From positions 1 through 17,065 of the forward strand of contig DBMI01000091.1 in assembly GCA_002298165.1 (NCBI GenBank): a stretch of 17,065 nucleotides of DNA, in the 5' to 3' direction. Both the position numbers and the translations under genes were made by a program. Under the pieces are notes generated by a model. That model was not told the origin of the DNA and searched no databases. It was given only the letters and a program-made list of their open reading frames with translations. Every line of letters starts with the position of its first letter. The first letter of the stretch is position 1. Below are positions 1 through 6,847 of this stretch, piece by piece. The DNA comes from Desulfarculales bacterium UBA702. Lineage in GTDB: Bacteria; Desulfobacterota; Syntrophobacteria; Syntrophobacterales; Syntrophobacteraceae.

Positions 1-23
1 TGCAGAACTTGACGCACACAACT

Positions 24-41
24 CCCGGAAACAATTCCGGG
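24..41. repeat. REP-like palindrome, copy 1
   Basis: Seven-base perfect arms CCCGGAA and TTCCGGG are separated by the four-base loop ACAA. A near-identical element lies at 218-235. The shared arms and loop length suggest a dispersed extragenic palindrome family. There is no T-tract, so termination is unlikely. Confidence 0.6.
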
Positions 42-129
42 CTACCCGCTCGGGACGCACTGTTGCCCAAATAGAGCTTTTCTAAAAAGTTGCTAAGCAA
101 ATGGATGAAATTGGCCTAAGAACGTTATC

Positions 130-148
130 CCCGCATGTTTCTGGCGGG
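130..148. repeat. Extragenic palindrome with CCCGC/GCGGG arms
   Basis: Five-base arms CCCGC and GCGGG flank a nine-base loop. A related sequence with TCCCGC and GCGGGA arms and a longer loop occurs at 9201-9231. Such CCCGC...GCGGG hairpins are common as dispersed repeats in proteobacterial intergenic DNA; membership in one family here is inferred from two loose copies only. Confidence 0.4.
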
Positions 149-217
149 AATCCAGGGTCTTTGCTTCGTGAAACGAGTAATTTTCGGGATTCAAAGCCAC
201 CGGATTCTCGCGAGTGG

Positions 218-235
218 CCCGGAGTTATTTCCGGG
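218..235. repeat. REP-like palindrome, copy 2
   Basis: Arms CCCGGAG and TTCCGGG surround the loop TTAT, giving a seven-pair stem with one G-U pair. It matches the 24-41 element in arm sequence, arm length and loop length, which supports a repeated element rather than chance. Confidence 0.55.
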
Positions 236-317
236 CGCGGCAGCGCAAGAGGGTAGACGACCCAGTGTCATTTTGCTCCACGGCGAATAAGAGGGCGGGG
301 TTAATAACTAGACTCAG

Positions 318-344
318 GTGAAAATGGCGCGGCGGCATTTTCAC
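318..344. repeat. Perfect 9-bp inverted repeat, GTGAAAATG/CATTTTCAC
   Basis: Arms 318-326 and 336-344 are perfect inverted copies separated by a nine-base GC-rich centre. The AT-rich arms and GC-rich spacer differ from the CCCGG-type elements nearby. It could be a hairpin in RNA, an operator for a dimeric regulator, or another REP-like element. No adjacent promoter is evident. Confidence 0.45.
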
Positions 345-403
345 TCTCTCCTAGACCCGTCGCTTCTCAAGGGGCTTGGGCGCGAATTTCCATCTCTGGC
401 GCA

Positions 404-450
404 TAAAAAAGAAGAAGGCCTTCCAGAGGGAGAGGAAGGCCTTCTTTGTT
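404..450 (-). terminator. Strong, probably bidirectional, intrinsic terminator
   Basis: A 13-base perfect stem (412-424 with 434-446) surrounds a nine-base purine loop. Read on the minus strand, the stem is followed by a run of U made by the A-tract at 405-410, so it should terminate the transglycosylase and small-protein transcript. On the plus strand it is followed by a weaker T-rich stretch. Each arm contains the self-complementary decamer GAAGGCCTTC, so the arms are direct and inverted repeats at once. Confidence 0.85.
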
Positions 451-496
451 TCCGTGGCTCAGAAGCTTGCCTGAGAGTTTTCGCGGCTGGGTAGGC

Positions 497-682
497 TTAA
501 GTTTCCTTTGCCCCTTCCAGCATCTTGCGGAGGCGGTCGCGTTCGGCTATCGCCTCTCTTAACTTTGTTTCGCGCTCTTCTCTCTCAGGCCTGCCGGGTG
601 TCGAATCTTTTATCTCGGTTTCGAGCTTTTCGATTTCCCTGATCACCCGGTAGAGCTCTGCAGCCAACATCCTAATGCTCAT
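497..682 (-). CDS. Small conserved-type coiled-coil protein (61 aa)
   Basis: This short gene encodes a 61-residue, highly charged protein. Residues 8 to 30 and 35 to 58 have a strong heptad-like pattern of Leu, Ile, Glu, Lys and Arg, broken by a Ser-Thr-Pro-Gly-Arg-Pro turn near residues 27-32. The likely fold is an antiparallel helical hairpin. There is no signal peptide, membrane segment or cysteine. It starts 62 nt after the transglycosylase stop on the same strand and ends about 50 nt before a strong terminator, so both are probably on one transcript. A GGA about five bases before the ATG is the only ribosome binding site visible. I do not recognise the family, and the function is unknown. 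Confidence 0.65.
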   Translation of the reverse strand: MSIRMLAAELYRVIREIEKLETEIKDSTPGRPEREERETKLREAIAERDRLRKMLEGAKET

Positions 683-744
683 TGCGGTCCGTACTTCATT
701 TAGCGGAGCGTTTGTCCATGAAGCGCCGTCGGTTTGATTATGGC

Positions 745-1791
745 TTACCTTCGGGAGTGCTCATCATAGGCGAGATGAAATTTTTCTCTTGTTCCCGCAG
801 GCAAACGCAGTGCGTATCCGGAATTGGGAGGCATCGTGTCCAAGCGCAGAGAGGGATTGAGGTCCTGAAGTTGACTAACGGGAACATCGATCCATCTGGC
901 TACTTGGTCGAGCTTTATTGCCGACCTCACCAGGACGGGATCGAATTCCTTAGACTTGCAGTAGTTGGGACTCTCAAAACCATACTCTTCCGGCCCGCTG
1001 ATGACATGCATCGCGGCCAGAACCTTCGAAACATACACCTTGGAACGCGCGGGCAAGCGGTTACGCCCGTAAAGCTCCCATTCCTCCACGCGGCCAGACT
1101 GTGCCGCGCATGATATTGACCTCCCGCCGCAGTTATAAGCGGCAAGGGCCAACGGCCATGATCCATACCTTTCATGCAAATGTTTCAGGTATTTGGCGGC
1201 CGCCTTAGTGGATTTTATCGGGTCCAGCCTTTCGTCGACCCAACGGTCGACCCTGAGACCCAAAACCCTGGCGGTGGGCGCCAACATCTGCCAATAACCA
1301 CCCGCTCCCCTGTACGAAGCATGCCTCAAAAACCTGCTTTCGACGAATACTACCGCCACCAGTTCCGCAGGCACGCCGTAGCTTTCAAGAATTTCAGTCA
1401 TCTGGGGAATGCACTTTTCTGCCCTTAATAGAGCATCTGAAAAGGTCTTTCTGCCCTCCCCACGGTAGGAACGGATGTACTTTTGGATGAGTGGTTCATT
1501 GATGGGTATCTGGATTCTGTTTCTCCAAAGCACCTGGGGCTTTCCTGTGAGAGCGTCCCCTGTGGAAGGCAAGGAAACAGGCAAGACCTGAACTTCCTTT
1601 TTGATGCCCTCCGAGGACGGCGAAACTGCCGCCAAAGCTCCCGGAAATTCGATCCTTTCGGCTGCTGCCTGAGCTATGAACATGAAAAGCAGCAGCGAAA
1701 AAAAAGTCAGTGCGCCACCCGCTAGTACCAAATTCCCGCGGTTGGACACCGATCCCCGATGGTGCCTGAGGAGGCTTGAATCAGGCGCCAT
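745..1791 (-). CDS. Membrane-anchored lytic murein transglycosylase, MltD-like
   Basis: The protein probably cleaves the glycan strand of peptidoglycan between MurNAc and GlcNAc, leaving a 1,6-anhydroMurNAc end, and acts on the outer face of the inner membrane. Residues 21-43 form one hydrophobic segment (signal anchor or uncleaved signal). The SLT catalytic domain spans about residues 120-245, with the family motif around FVESRF placing the catalytic Glu at 151, then the GGYWQM and AAYN motifs. Residues 292-332 resemble a single LysM-like peptidoglycan-binding module, as in MltD. The ATG at 1791 is preferred over an upstream GTG at 1806, because AGGAG lies seven bases before this ATG. The AAYN motif is followed by CGG and a second Cys seven residues after the first, which is unusual. 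The exact MltD subtype is inferred. Confidence 0.88.
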   Translation of the reverse strand: MAPDSSLLRHHRGSVSNRGNLVLAGGALTFFSLLLFMFIAQAAAERIEFPGALAAVSPSSEGIKKEVQVLPVSLPSTGDALTGKPQVLWRNRIQIPINEPLIQKYIRSYRGEGRKTFSDALLRAEKCIPQMTEILESYGVPAELVAVVFVESRFLRHASYRGAGGYWQMLAPTARVLGLRVDRWVDERLDPIKSTKAAAKYLKHLHERYGSWPLALAAYNCGGRSISCAAQSGRVEEWELYGRNRLPARSKVYVSKVLAAMHVISGPEEYGFESPNYCKSKEFDPVLVRSAIKLDQVARWIDVPVSQLQDLNPSLRLDTMPPNSGYALRLPAGTREKFHLAYDEHSRR

Positions 1792-1862
1792 ACTGGTTCT
1801 CCTCACTTTTCAAAGAAAACCTACGGCCCTCACGGATACCCGCAAGAGTTTTAGGATGCGCC

Positions 1863-1892
1863 TTTATAGCAGGGCCTTCAAAGAAAACGCAA
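1863..1892 (-). promoter_or_regulatory. Candidate sigma-70-type promoter for the transglycosylase
   Basis: Read on the minus strand, TTGCGT is followed after 18 bases by TATAAA. The -10 is a close match and the -35 a weak one. Transcription would begin about 65 nt before the ATG at 1791. The site is predicted by consensus only. Confidence 0.5.
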
Positions 1893-1902
1893 ACCGGGTA
1901 AA

Positions 1903-1937
1903 CCGGGATAATCAGGGGTTAGCCCGGATTATTCCGG
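1903..1937. repeat. Long near-perfect palindrome, CCGGGATAATC/GATTATTCCGG
   Basis: Eleven-base arms at 1903-1913 and 1927-1937 pair with a single G-U or C-A mismatch around a 13-base loop. It lies just upstream of the predicted -35 of the minus-strand promoter. It may be a REP-like element or a regulator binding site; the sequence alone does not decide. Confidence 0.5.
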
Positions 1938-2190
1938 AAAATCATCCGAAAAATCCGCCCTGAAGTATATATCCGGAAACATATTCCAGGATTCGGACAA
2001 AAGAGGAGAGCCTGAGCGCTGTTGGTTCGATCTGGATGGTTTAGGATGTTGATATTGCTTAATCTCATCCGATTGCATCAAATCGCGATGAAGCGCCTGT
2101 TTTTGTGTTTTTATCCCTAAGTGGTCGCTATTCCAGCGGAAAAAGGGCCACAAAGGACCACCGTCATCGGTCCTCTCCAGACTGTACGCT

Positions 2191-2207
2191 CACCCGGTCC
2201 CCGGGTG
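2191..2207. repeat. GC-rich hairpin CACCCGG-TCC-CCGGGTG
   Basis: Perfect seven-base arms enclose a three-base loop, followed by an A/T-rich AAATTTT stretch a few bases later. It sits about 30 nt upstream of the predicted EF-G promoter. It could stop read-in transcription or be another extragenic palindrome. Confidence 0.5.
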
Positions 2208-2236
2208 CGAAATTTTGGCCTCCATGCCCGGACTTA

Positions 2237-2266
2237 TTGACATAACAGTGCTCACTACCGTAAACT
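2237..2266 (+). promoter_or_regulatory. Candidate sigma-70-type promoter for the EF-G gene
   Basis: A perfect TTGACA at 2237-2242 is followed after 18 bases by TAAACT (four of six matches). Transcription would begin near 2273, leaving a leader of roughly 140 nt before the ATG at 2416. Confidence 0.55.
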
Positions 2267-2415
2267 TAAAAGCTTAACTCCTGCAATTGAAAATGACTTA
2301 TGCGGGTATCCCATAATCCTTCCGGTTCCGGGTTGAAACAGGAAAATTCCCATTCGCGAAAAGCGCGACCCAGCACGGAGGATAACGAAAGCCCGCGAGT
2401 GGAAAGCACAATATC

Positions 2416-4458
2416 ATGGCCGACGCAAAGCGTCTGAAACTGTACAGAAACATCGGGATCATCGCCCACATCGACGCCGGAAAGACAACTGTCACCGAGC
2501 GCATCCTCTTCTATACCGGACGCTCACACCGGATGGGTGAGGTGCATGACGGAACGGCGGTCATGGACTGGATGGAGCAGGAGCAGGAACGGGGGATAAC
2601 GATTACATCGGCTGTCACCACCTGCCTCTGGCGCGGCCATGAAATTCACCTTATTGACACCCCGGGCCACGTTGATTTTACAATCGAAGTCGAAAGGTCA
2701 TTGCGCGTCCTTGATGGGGCGATTGCCGTCTTCTCGGGCGTTGACGGCGTCGAGCCTCAGTCCGAGACAGTCTGGCACCAGGCCGACAGGTACCACGTGC
2801 CAAAGATCGCGTTCGTGAACAAGATGGACCGCATTGGGGCCGATTTCGGCGAAACGGTCCGGCAAATCGAAGAAAAATTTCGAACAATCCCGTTGCCTGT
2901 ACAGTTGCCGCTGGGTGCGGAATCGGATTTCAGGGGTATCATCGACCTCCTGGGGATGCGGCAGATCACCTGGGTTGATGAAACACTCGGTGCCGAGTTT
3001 CAAACGGGGGAAATCGATCCTGAGTTGCTGCCCGCGGCTGTCGAAGCCCGTGAAAACCTGGTGGCAAAGCTGGGCGAGTTTGACGATTCGCTGATGGAGC
3101 GCTACCTGGAAGGTGATGAAATCACCGGGAGCGACCTAATTCCGGTGATCCGCAAGCTGACCCTGGAGCTGAAGGCGGTTCCCGTTCTGTGCGGAAGCGC
3201 GCTTAAAAACAAGGGAATTCAGCCGCTACTTGAGTCTATTGTCGATTTTCTGCCATCTCCGCTGGATGTGCCTCCGATCGAGGGGATAAATCCCCAAACC
3301 AAAGAAGCCGAGCAGCGTTTAAGCTCGGATGCGGAGCCGCTTGCCGCGCTTGCATTTAAAATTGTCATGGACCAGGGACGAAAACTCACCTATGCCCGTA
3401 TCTACTCGGGGATTATGCGTGTTGGGGCAGATGTCCTGAATGTGTCGAGAGAATCGCGCGAGAAGGTTTCACGCATATTCCAGATGCATGCGAACAAACG
3501 CGAGCGGGTGGAGACGGCTGGCGCCGGGGAACTCGTTGCGATTATGGGGCTTAAAACGGCCACTACCGGCGATTCGCTATGCGACCCTTCAAAACCCCTG
3601 CTCTTGGAGCCTGTTGAAGTTTACGAGCCGGTGATCTCGATATCGGTCGAGGCCCAGACGCGCCCCGATCAGGAAAGACTCCTCGACAGCCTCTCGAAAC
3701 TTTCCGAGGAGGACCCTACTTTCCGCTTTTTCGAAAACAGCGACACCGGCCAGATAATCGTAAGCGGCATGGGCGAACTGCACCTCGAGATAGTTCTGAG
3801 CAGGCTCGATCGCGACTACAATGTCAGGGTGAGAGCCGGAAAACCCCAGGTGGTCTACAGGGAAAGCATTACCGGCGAAGCAGAGGGGAGCGCCATTTTC
3901 GACCGCGAAATCGGTGGAACCAGGCACTTTGGTGGGGTTGATCTTTTCATTTCACCCCGCGAGCGAGGCCTGGGCAATCAGGTTAATAACAAAATCCGGG
4001 ATGCATCCATTCCGGAATCCTTTTTCCCGGCCATCCTGCAGGGGATACAGGATGCTTTCAGCAGCGGAACGATTTCAGGATACCCGGTAGTGGATATTGG
4101 AGTGGATGTTTTCGGCGGGACTTTTCAGGAGAACGTGTCAAGTGAGCTTGCCTTCCGGGTAGCCGCCTCGATGGCATTCAGGAACGCCTCCGAGAAAGCG
4201 GCTCCAATATTGCTCGAACCCTACATGTCGGTCGAAATACTTACGCCGGAAGAATTCCTGGGCGAAGTACTCGGAGAGGTCAACATGAGGAAAGGGCGCG
4301 TGGAAAACATCGCCGCGCGCAAGGCTATCCAGGTGATTGATGCCGTGGTGCCGCTGTCGAGAATGTTCGGTTATTCGACCTCACTGCGTTCCTCGACCCA
4401 GGGGCGGGCGACCTTCACAATGCATTTCTCGCACTACGATGCAGCTTCACAGGGTTAG
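2416..4458 (+). CDS. Elongation factor G paralogue (translational GTPase)
   Basis: A 680-residue ribosomal translocase-type GTPase, slightly shorter than the usual 690-700. All GTPase motifs are present: AHIDAGKT at 17-24, RGITI near 59-63, DTPGH at 81-85, NKMD at 135-138 and GSAL near residue 260. Domains II to V follow, and the C-terminus carries the EF-G hallmarks PLSRMFGYSTSLRS and QGRATFTM. In domain IV the conserved tip GSYHDVDSSE of E. coli EF-G reads GTFQENVSSE (Gln571 for the tip His), which suggests specialised activity. The gene stands alone, away from rpsL, rpsG or tuf, as expected for a second EF-G. Its ribosome binding site is weak, a GGAAA about 11 bases upstream. It is clearly not TypA or LepA because it has full EF-G domain order. 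Confidence 0.95.
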   Translation: MADAKRLKLYRNIGIIAHIDAGKTTVTERILFYTGRSHRMGEVHDGTAVMDWMEQEQERGITITSAVTTCLWRGHEIHLIDTPGHVDFTIEVERSLRVLDGAIAVFSGVDGVEPQSETVWHQADRYHVPKIAFVNKMDRIGADFGETVRQIEEKFRTIPLPVQLPLGAESDFRGIIDLLGMRQITWVDETLGAEFQTGEIDPELLPAAVEARENLVAKLGEFDDSLMERYLEGDEITGSDLIPVIRKLTLELKAVPVLCGSALKNKGIQPLLESIVDFLPSPLDVPPIEGINPQTKEAEQRLSSDAEPLAALAFKIVMDQGRKLTYARIYSGIMRVGADVLNVSRESREKVSRIFQMHANKRERVETAGAGELVAIMGLKTATTGDSLCDPSKPLLLEPVEVYEPVISISVEAQTRPDQERLLDSLSKLSEEDPTFRFFENSDTGQIIVSGMGELHLEIVLSRLDRDYNVRVRAGKPQVVYRESITGEAEGSAIFDREIGGTRHFGGVDLFISPRERGLGNQVNNKIRDASIPESFFPAILQGIQDAFSSGTISGYPVVDIGVDVFGGTFQENVSSELAFRVAASMAFRNASEKAAPILLEPYMSVEILTPEEFLGEVLGEVNMRKGRVENIAARKAIQVIDAVVPLSRMFGYSTSLRSSTQGRATFTMHFSHYDAASQG

Positions 4459-4594
4459 TGCCACAGGAGATTATCAATCAGCTATTCCCACAAATCTTTA
4501 ATAGCAGCTTCGAGATTGCTCGCTTTCTCTGTTGCTATTTCCCAAGAAGACGGCCTCATAAGATCCGATACCATCATCGGCTATACCTGCACGA

Positions 4595-4623
4595 TTGCGT
4601 TTTTAGAACATTTATCGTAATAT
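4595..4623 (+). promoter_or_regulatory. Candidate promoter for the secreted repeat protein
   Basis: TTGCGT and TAATAT are separated by 17 bases, in a locally AT-rich stretch 60 nt before the start codon at 4683. The -35 is the same hexamer proposed for the transglycosylase promoter. Prediction is by consensus only. Confidence 0.4.
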
Positions 4624-4682
4624 CTACAAAGTATACCTGTATGTCATTCACACCGTAATACCTCCATTCACAGGAAGGCTAT

Positions 4683-5819
4683 ATGAGAGCACGAACAAGA
4701 TCTTTGGCATTTTGTATGTTCGTATTCACATGCTTGATTTGGTCCTTCAACGCCGCTACTACACAAGCTGGCGGTTACTGGTCCTCAATGTACTATGGTG
4801 TTTACCCATATTATCAGGGTAAGGTCCTGGCCATGGCAATAGCTCCGGACGGCACACTGTATGCTGGAGGATACTTTTCTGAGGCTGGGGGAGTAAGCGC
4901 CAGCAATATTGCAAAATGGGATGGAAAGAAGTGGTCGGCCCTTGGATCGGGAATGAATGGCCAGGTCTATGCTCTCGCGGTAGCCGCTGACGGGGCTTTA
5001 TATGCGGGGGGAGGCTTCGGTACGGCAGGGGGAGTAAGTGTCAACGGTGTTGCCAAATGGGATGGGAAGGAATGGTCGGCCCTGGGGTCTGGATTAAACC
5101 ATGCTCCAAGCGCTTTGGCGATCACTTCCGATGGCGTATTGTATGCGGGAGGAGGGTTCAGCACGGCAGGGGGAGTAAACGCCGGGTTAATTGCCAAATG
5201 GGATGGATCATCGTGGTCGGCACTGGGCAACGGACTGGCCGTTGGGTGGGTTAATGCCCTTGCAGTTGGTAAAAATGGCACCCTGTATGCGGGAGGAACT
5301 TTCAGCGCTTATGATGATGCGAATGCTAGATGCCTCGCGAAATGGAATGGTTCTGCCTGGTCAGCCCTGGGCGACTCCCAGACCTTCGTGGTTGGTCATA
5401 TTCAAGCTTTAGCTGTTGGTCCGGATGGCGCTCTATACGTAGGGGCAAACGGCGGTATAGGTACAAAAACCATTTCGAGATGGAATGGCTCGAAATGGTC
5501 GGCTATTGGAGGGTCTTTATCCGAAAACGTTGCAGCCCTGGCCTTTGATCCGAAGGGCTCCTTATATGCGGGGTATGTGGGTACTTACCCTTATTCTCTG
5601 GGGGGAGTTCAAATGTGGAACGGGTCGACTTGGGCATCGATAGGTTTGGTGGGGAGCAATGAATTCAGCACGGGGGTTTATTCCCTGGCAATACCCGCCA
5701 ACGGTATGCTGTATGCCGGAGGAGACTTCCGCAAAATTGGAAGTATTAGCGCAAATCACATTGCGCATTGGCGCTCACTCACTATGGATCAACCCCTTCT
5801 CCTTTTGTTGGACGACTGA
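4683..5819 (+). CDS. Secreted seven-repeat protein, probable beta-propeller
   Basis: The 378-residue product begins with a signal peptide (Arg-rich start, hydrophobic residues 8-23, likely cleavage after TTQA near residue 29). The rest is about seven tandem repeats of 44-49 residues, each with an xALAxxxDGxLYAGG strand, a short loop and a KWxGxxWSALG strand pair. Repeats one to four are close copies; five and six lose the GGxF loop; the seventh lacks the W-S-A-L-G end and may be closed by the N-terminal strand. Seven units fit a seven-bladed propeller. An AGGAAGG lies four bases before the ATG. No catalytic residues, lipobox, LPXTG or sorting tail are seen. The end of the protein carries an odd Leu-run followed by two Asp. 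A binding or surface role is possible but not shown. Confidence 0.8.
   Translation: MRARTRSLAFCMFVFTCLIWSFNAATTQAGGYWSSMYYGVYPYYQGKVLAMAIAPDGTLYAGGYFSEAGGVSASNIAKWDGKKWSALGSGMNGQVYALAVAADGALYAGGGFGTAGGVSVNGVAKWDGKEWSALGSGLNHAPSALAITSDGVLYAGGGFSTAGGVNAGLIAKWDGSSWSALGNGLAVGWVNALAVGKNGTLYAGGTFSAYDDANARCLAKWNGSAWSALGDSQTFVVGHIQALAVGPDGALYVGANGGIGTKTISRWNGSKWSAIGGSLSENVAALAFDPKGSLYAGYVGTYPYSLGGVQMWNGSTWASIGLVGSNEFSTGVYSLAIPANGMLYAGGDFRKIGSISANHIAHWRSLTMDQPLLLLLDD
4818..5778 (+). repeat. Seven tandem ~135-150 bp coding repeats
   Basis: The DNA of the propeller gene repeats in register with the protein: units recur around tatgcgggagga and tggtcggccctggg. The best-conserved copies cover roughly 4818-5260, suggesting recent internal duplication there, while later units are more diverged. 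Confidence 0.65.
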
Positions 5820-5846
5820 AAAATCACGGATAACTGCGATGATGGC

Positions 5847-5875
5847 TTGATTTGGAGAACATTTTGTTGTAGAGT
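5847..5875 (+). promoter_or_regulatory. Candidate promoter for the S21-like gene
   Basis: TTGATT and TAGAGT are 17 bases apart. A transcript from here would begin near 5882 and would carry the 5887-5907 hairpin at its 5' end. Both hexamers match consensus at four of six positions. Confidence 0.4.
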
Positions 5876-5886
5876 CCAAAAGTTAT

Positions 5887-5917
5887 GGCCCGGTTAAGAG
5901 CCGGGCCGATCATTTTT
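5887..5917 (+). terminator. Intrinsic-terminator-like hairpin before the S21-like gene
   Basis: Seven perfect GC pairs (GGCCCGG with CCGGGCC) enclose a seven-base loop and are followed, after GATCA, by five T. It lies 67 nt after the propeller gene stop and 40 nt before the S21-like gene. It may end the former transcript, or act as an attenuator in the leader of the latter. A smaller GCCTC-GAC-GAGGC hairpin follows at about 5920-5932. Confidence 0.6.
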
Positions 5918-5957
5918 GGCCTCGACGAGGCTTCCCTGAAAGGCAGGTGAATATTTG

Positions 5958-6155
5958 GTGAGTACGGATTCGGAACCAAAAGAGAGTATAGAGAAAAAAA
6001 TACGCAAGCTCCGCAAGGATTTCCAGAAAAACGTACAGCCCGTTCTTCGACGTCACAATTATTATCTCTCCAAAGGAGAGCGCAGGCGAATCAAGAAGAA
6101 GAAAGCGATCAAACGCATTCAGCGCCGTGAGCGTCGTTTATTGCGGACCGGGTAG
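5958..6155 (+). CDS. rpsU: Small ribosomal subunit protein S21-like (bS21 family)
   Basis: This 65-residue basic protein resembles bS21, which sits near the anti-Shine-Dalgarno end of 16S rRNA in the 30S subunit and helps initiation. The family pattern is seen as VQPVLRRHNYYLSKGERRR followed by an almost unbroken basic tail (KKKKAIKRIQRRERR). The N-terminal third (STDSEPKESIEKK) does not match the usual bS21 start and is acidic, so it is a diverged member. GTG at 5958 is chosen because AGGTGA lies seven bases upstream; a TTG three bases earlier in frame is also possible. It has its own candidate promoter and terminator, so it is probably transcribed alone. It could instead be a paralogue of a second S21 elsewhere. 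Confidence 0.7.
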   Translation: MSTDSEPKESIEKKIRKLRKDFQKNVQPVLRRHNYYLSKGERRRIKKKKAIKRIQRRERRLLRTG

Positions 6156-6259
6156 AGCACTGTCGCAACTCAGGGACGTGGCTCGATCAGCCTGAGCGGC
6201 GACCATTTGCGGGCAAAAGAAAGAAATCCGTAATACCTGCCTTACGAATCGCATCCTAT

Positions 6260-6290
6260 AATCCCGGGTCTTACAGCCCGGGATTTTTTT
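6260..6290 (+). terminator. Intrinsic terminator of the S21-like gene
   Basis: Nine perfect pairs (AATCCCGGG with CCCGGGATT) with an eight-base loop are followed directly by a run of seven T. This is a textbook rho-independent terminator, about 105 nt after the S21-like stop codon. Confidence 0.9.
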
Positions 6291-6417
6291 GTCAAAATGA
6301 CATTGACTGGATGCGGATATCCCGACTACTCTTACCGCCGTCAAGGCACGCACGGATGGGAGGAAGATGCCGCAAAGACCTCCCACTCAGAATTACTCAA
6401 TTCCGGAAAAATCAGTC

Positions 6418-6831
6418 ATGAAAGAATGGACATTCTATTCCATGCTGTCGATCCTGGCCTGGGGTGTATGGGCGTTTTTGCCCAAGTTTGCGCTAAACTG
6501 GGTAGATCCAAAAAGCGCTTTCATTTACCAGGTGCTTGGAGGCATTCTAACCGGGGTGGCAGTTTTTCTGGTCCTGCGCCCTGAACTGGGACTAGATATA
6601 AGGGGTATAGTGCCCTCCGTCCTCACGGGAATTGTCGGGTATTTGGGCCTCCTGTTTTTCATGCTGGCTGTCCGATCCGGCAAAGTCTCAATCATTGCCC
6701 CGCTTACCGCTCTTTATCCGGTTGTGACCCTTGCCCTCGCTTTCATCTTCTTTCGCGAAAAGCTCAATTTCGTTCAAATGACCGGAATGGTCCTCGCCGT
6801 TTTGTCCGTAATTTTGATCTCATACGAATAG
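6418..6831 (+). CDS. Half-size EamA (DMT superfamily) transporter
   Basis: A 137-residue inner-membrane protein with a short EamA domain. Hydrophobic segments lie near residues 7-22, 38-55, 65-85, 90-112 and 118-135, which suggests four to five helices, half of the usual ten-helix EamA protein. Such small members usually act as dimers, and the substrate cannot be read from sequence. The ATG at 6418 is chosen because the protein then starts MKEWTFYSMLSILAWGVWAF, the normal family N-terminus. An upstream in-frame ATG at 6367 has GGGAGG only three bases away and would add 17 polar residues, so it remains possible. It is followed 16 nt later by the gate-domain gene, so the two are probably co-transcribed. 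Confidence 0.85.
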   Translation: MKEWTFYSMLSILAWGVWAFLPKFALNWVDPKSAFIYQVLGGILTGVAVFLVLRPELGLDIRGIVPSVLTGIVGYLGLLFFMLAVRSGKVSIIAPLTALYPVVTLALAFIFFREKLNFVQMTGMVLAVLSVILISYE

Positions 6832-6847
6832 AAAAAACTGCAAACCC

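Larger units (their letters stand above)
1..496. other. Gene-free stretch rich in palindromes
   Basis: I find no convincing coding region on either strand here. The stretch holds four short inverted repeats (24-41, 130-148, 218-235, 318-344) and a strong hairpin terminator near 411-447 that closes the minus-strand genes to its right. The density of palindromes is typical of an extragenic region that has collected REP-like elements. Any gene upstream of the window edge cannot be judged. Confidence 0.6.
1807..2415. other. Divergent promoter region between transglycosylase and EF-G genes
   Basis: This 609-nt gap separates divergently transcribed genes. It holds a candidate promoter for each side, a long near-perfect palindrome at 1903-1937 and a tight GC hairpin at 2191-2207. 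Short open frames here show no recognisable protein character, so I treat it as non-coding. Confidence 0.6.

Noticed and set aside
1..350. Possible CRISPR-like array because of several repeated palindromes
   Set aside because: The repeats are short, few, irregularly spaced and differ from each other; there are no regular spacers.
682..1113. 143-residue plus-strand open frame
   Set aside because: It lies opposite the transglycosylase gene, whose motifs and ribosome binding site are clear, and its own protein has no recognisable pattern.
4458..4658. 66-residue open frame directly after the EF-G gene
   Set aside because: It has no ribosome binding site, odd Cys and aromatic content and lies in an AT-rich promoter region.
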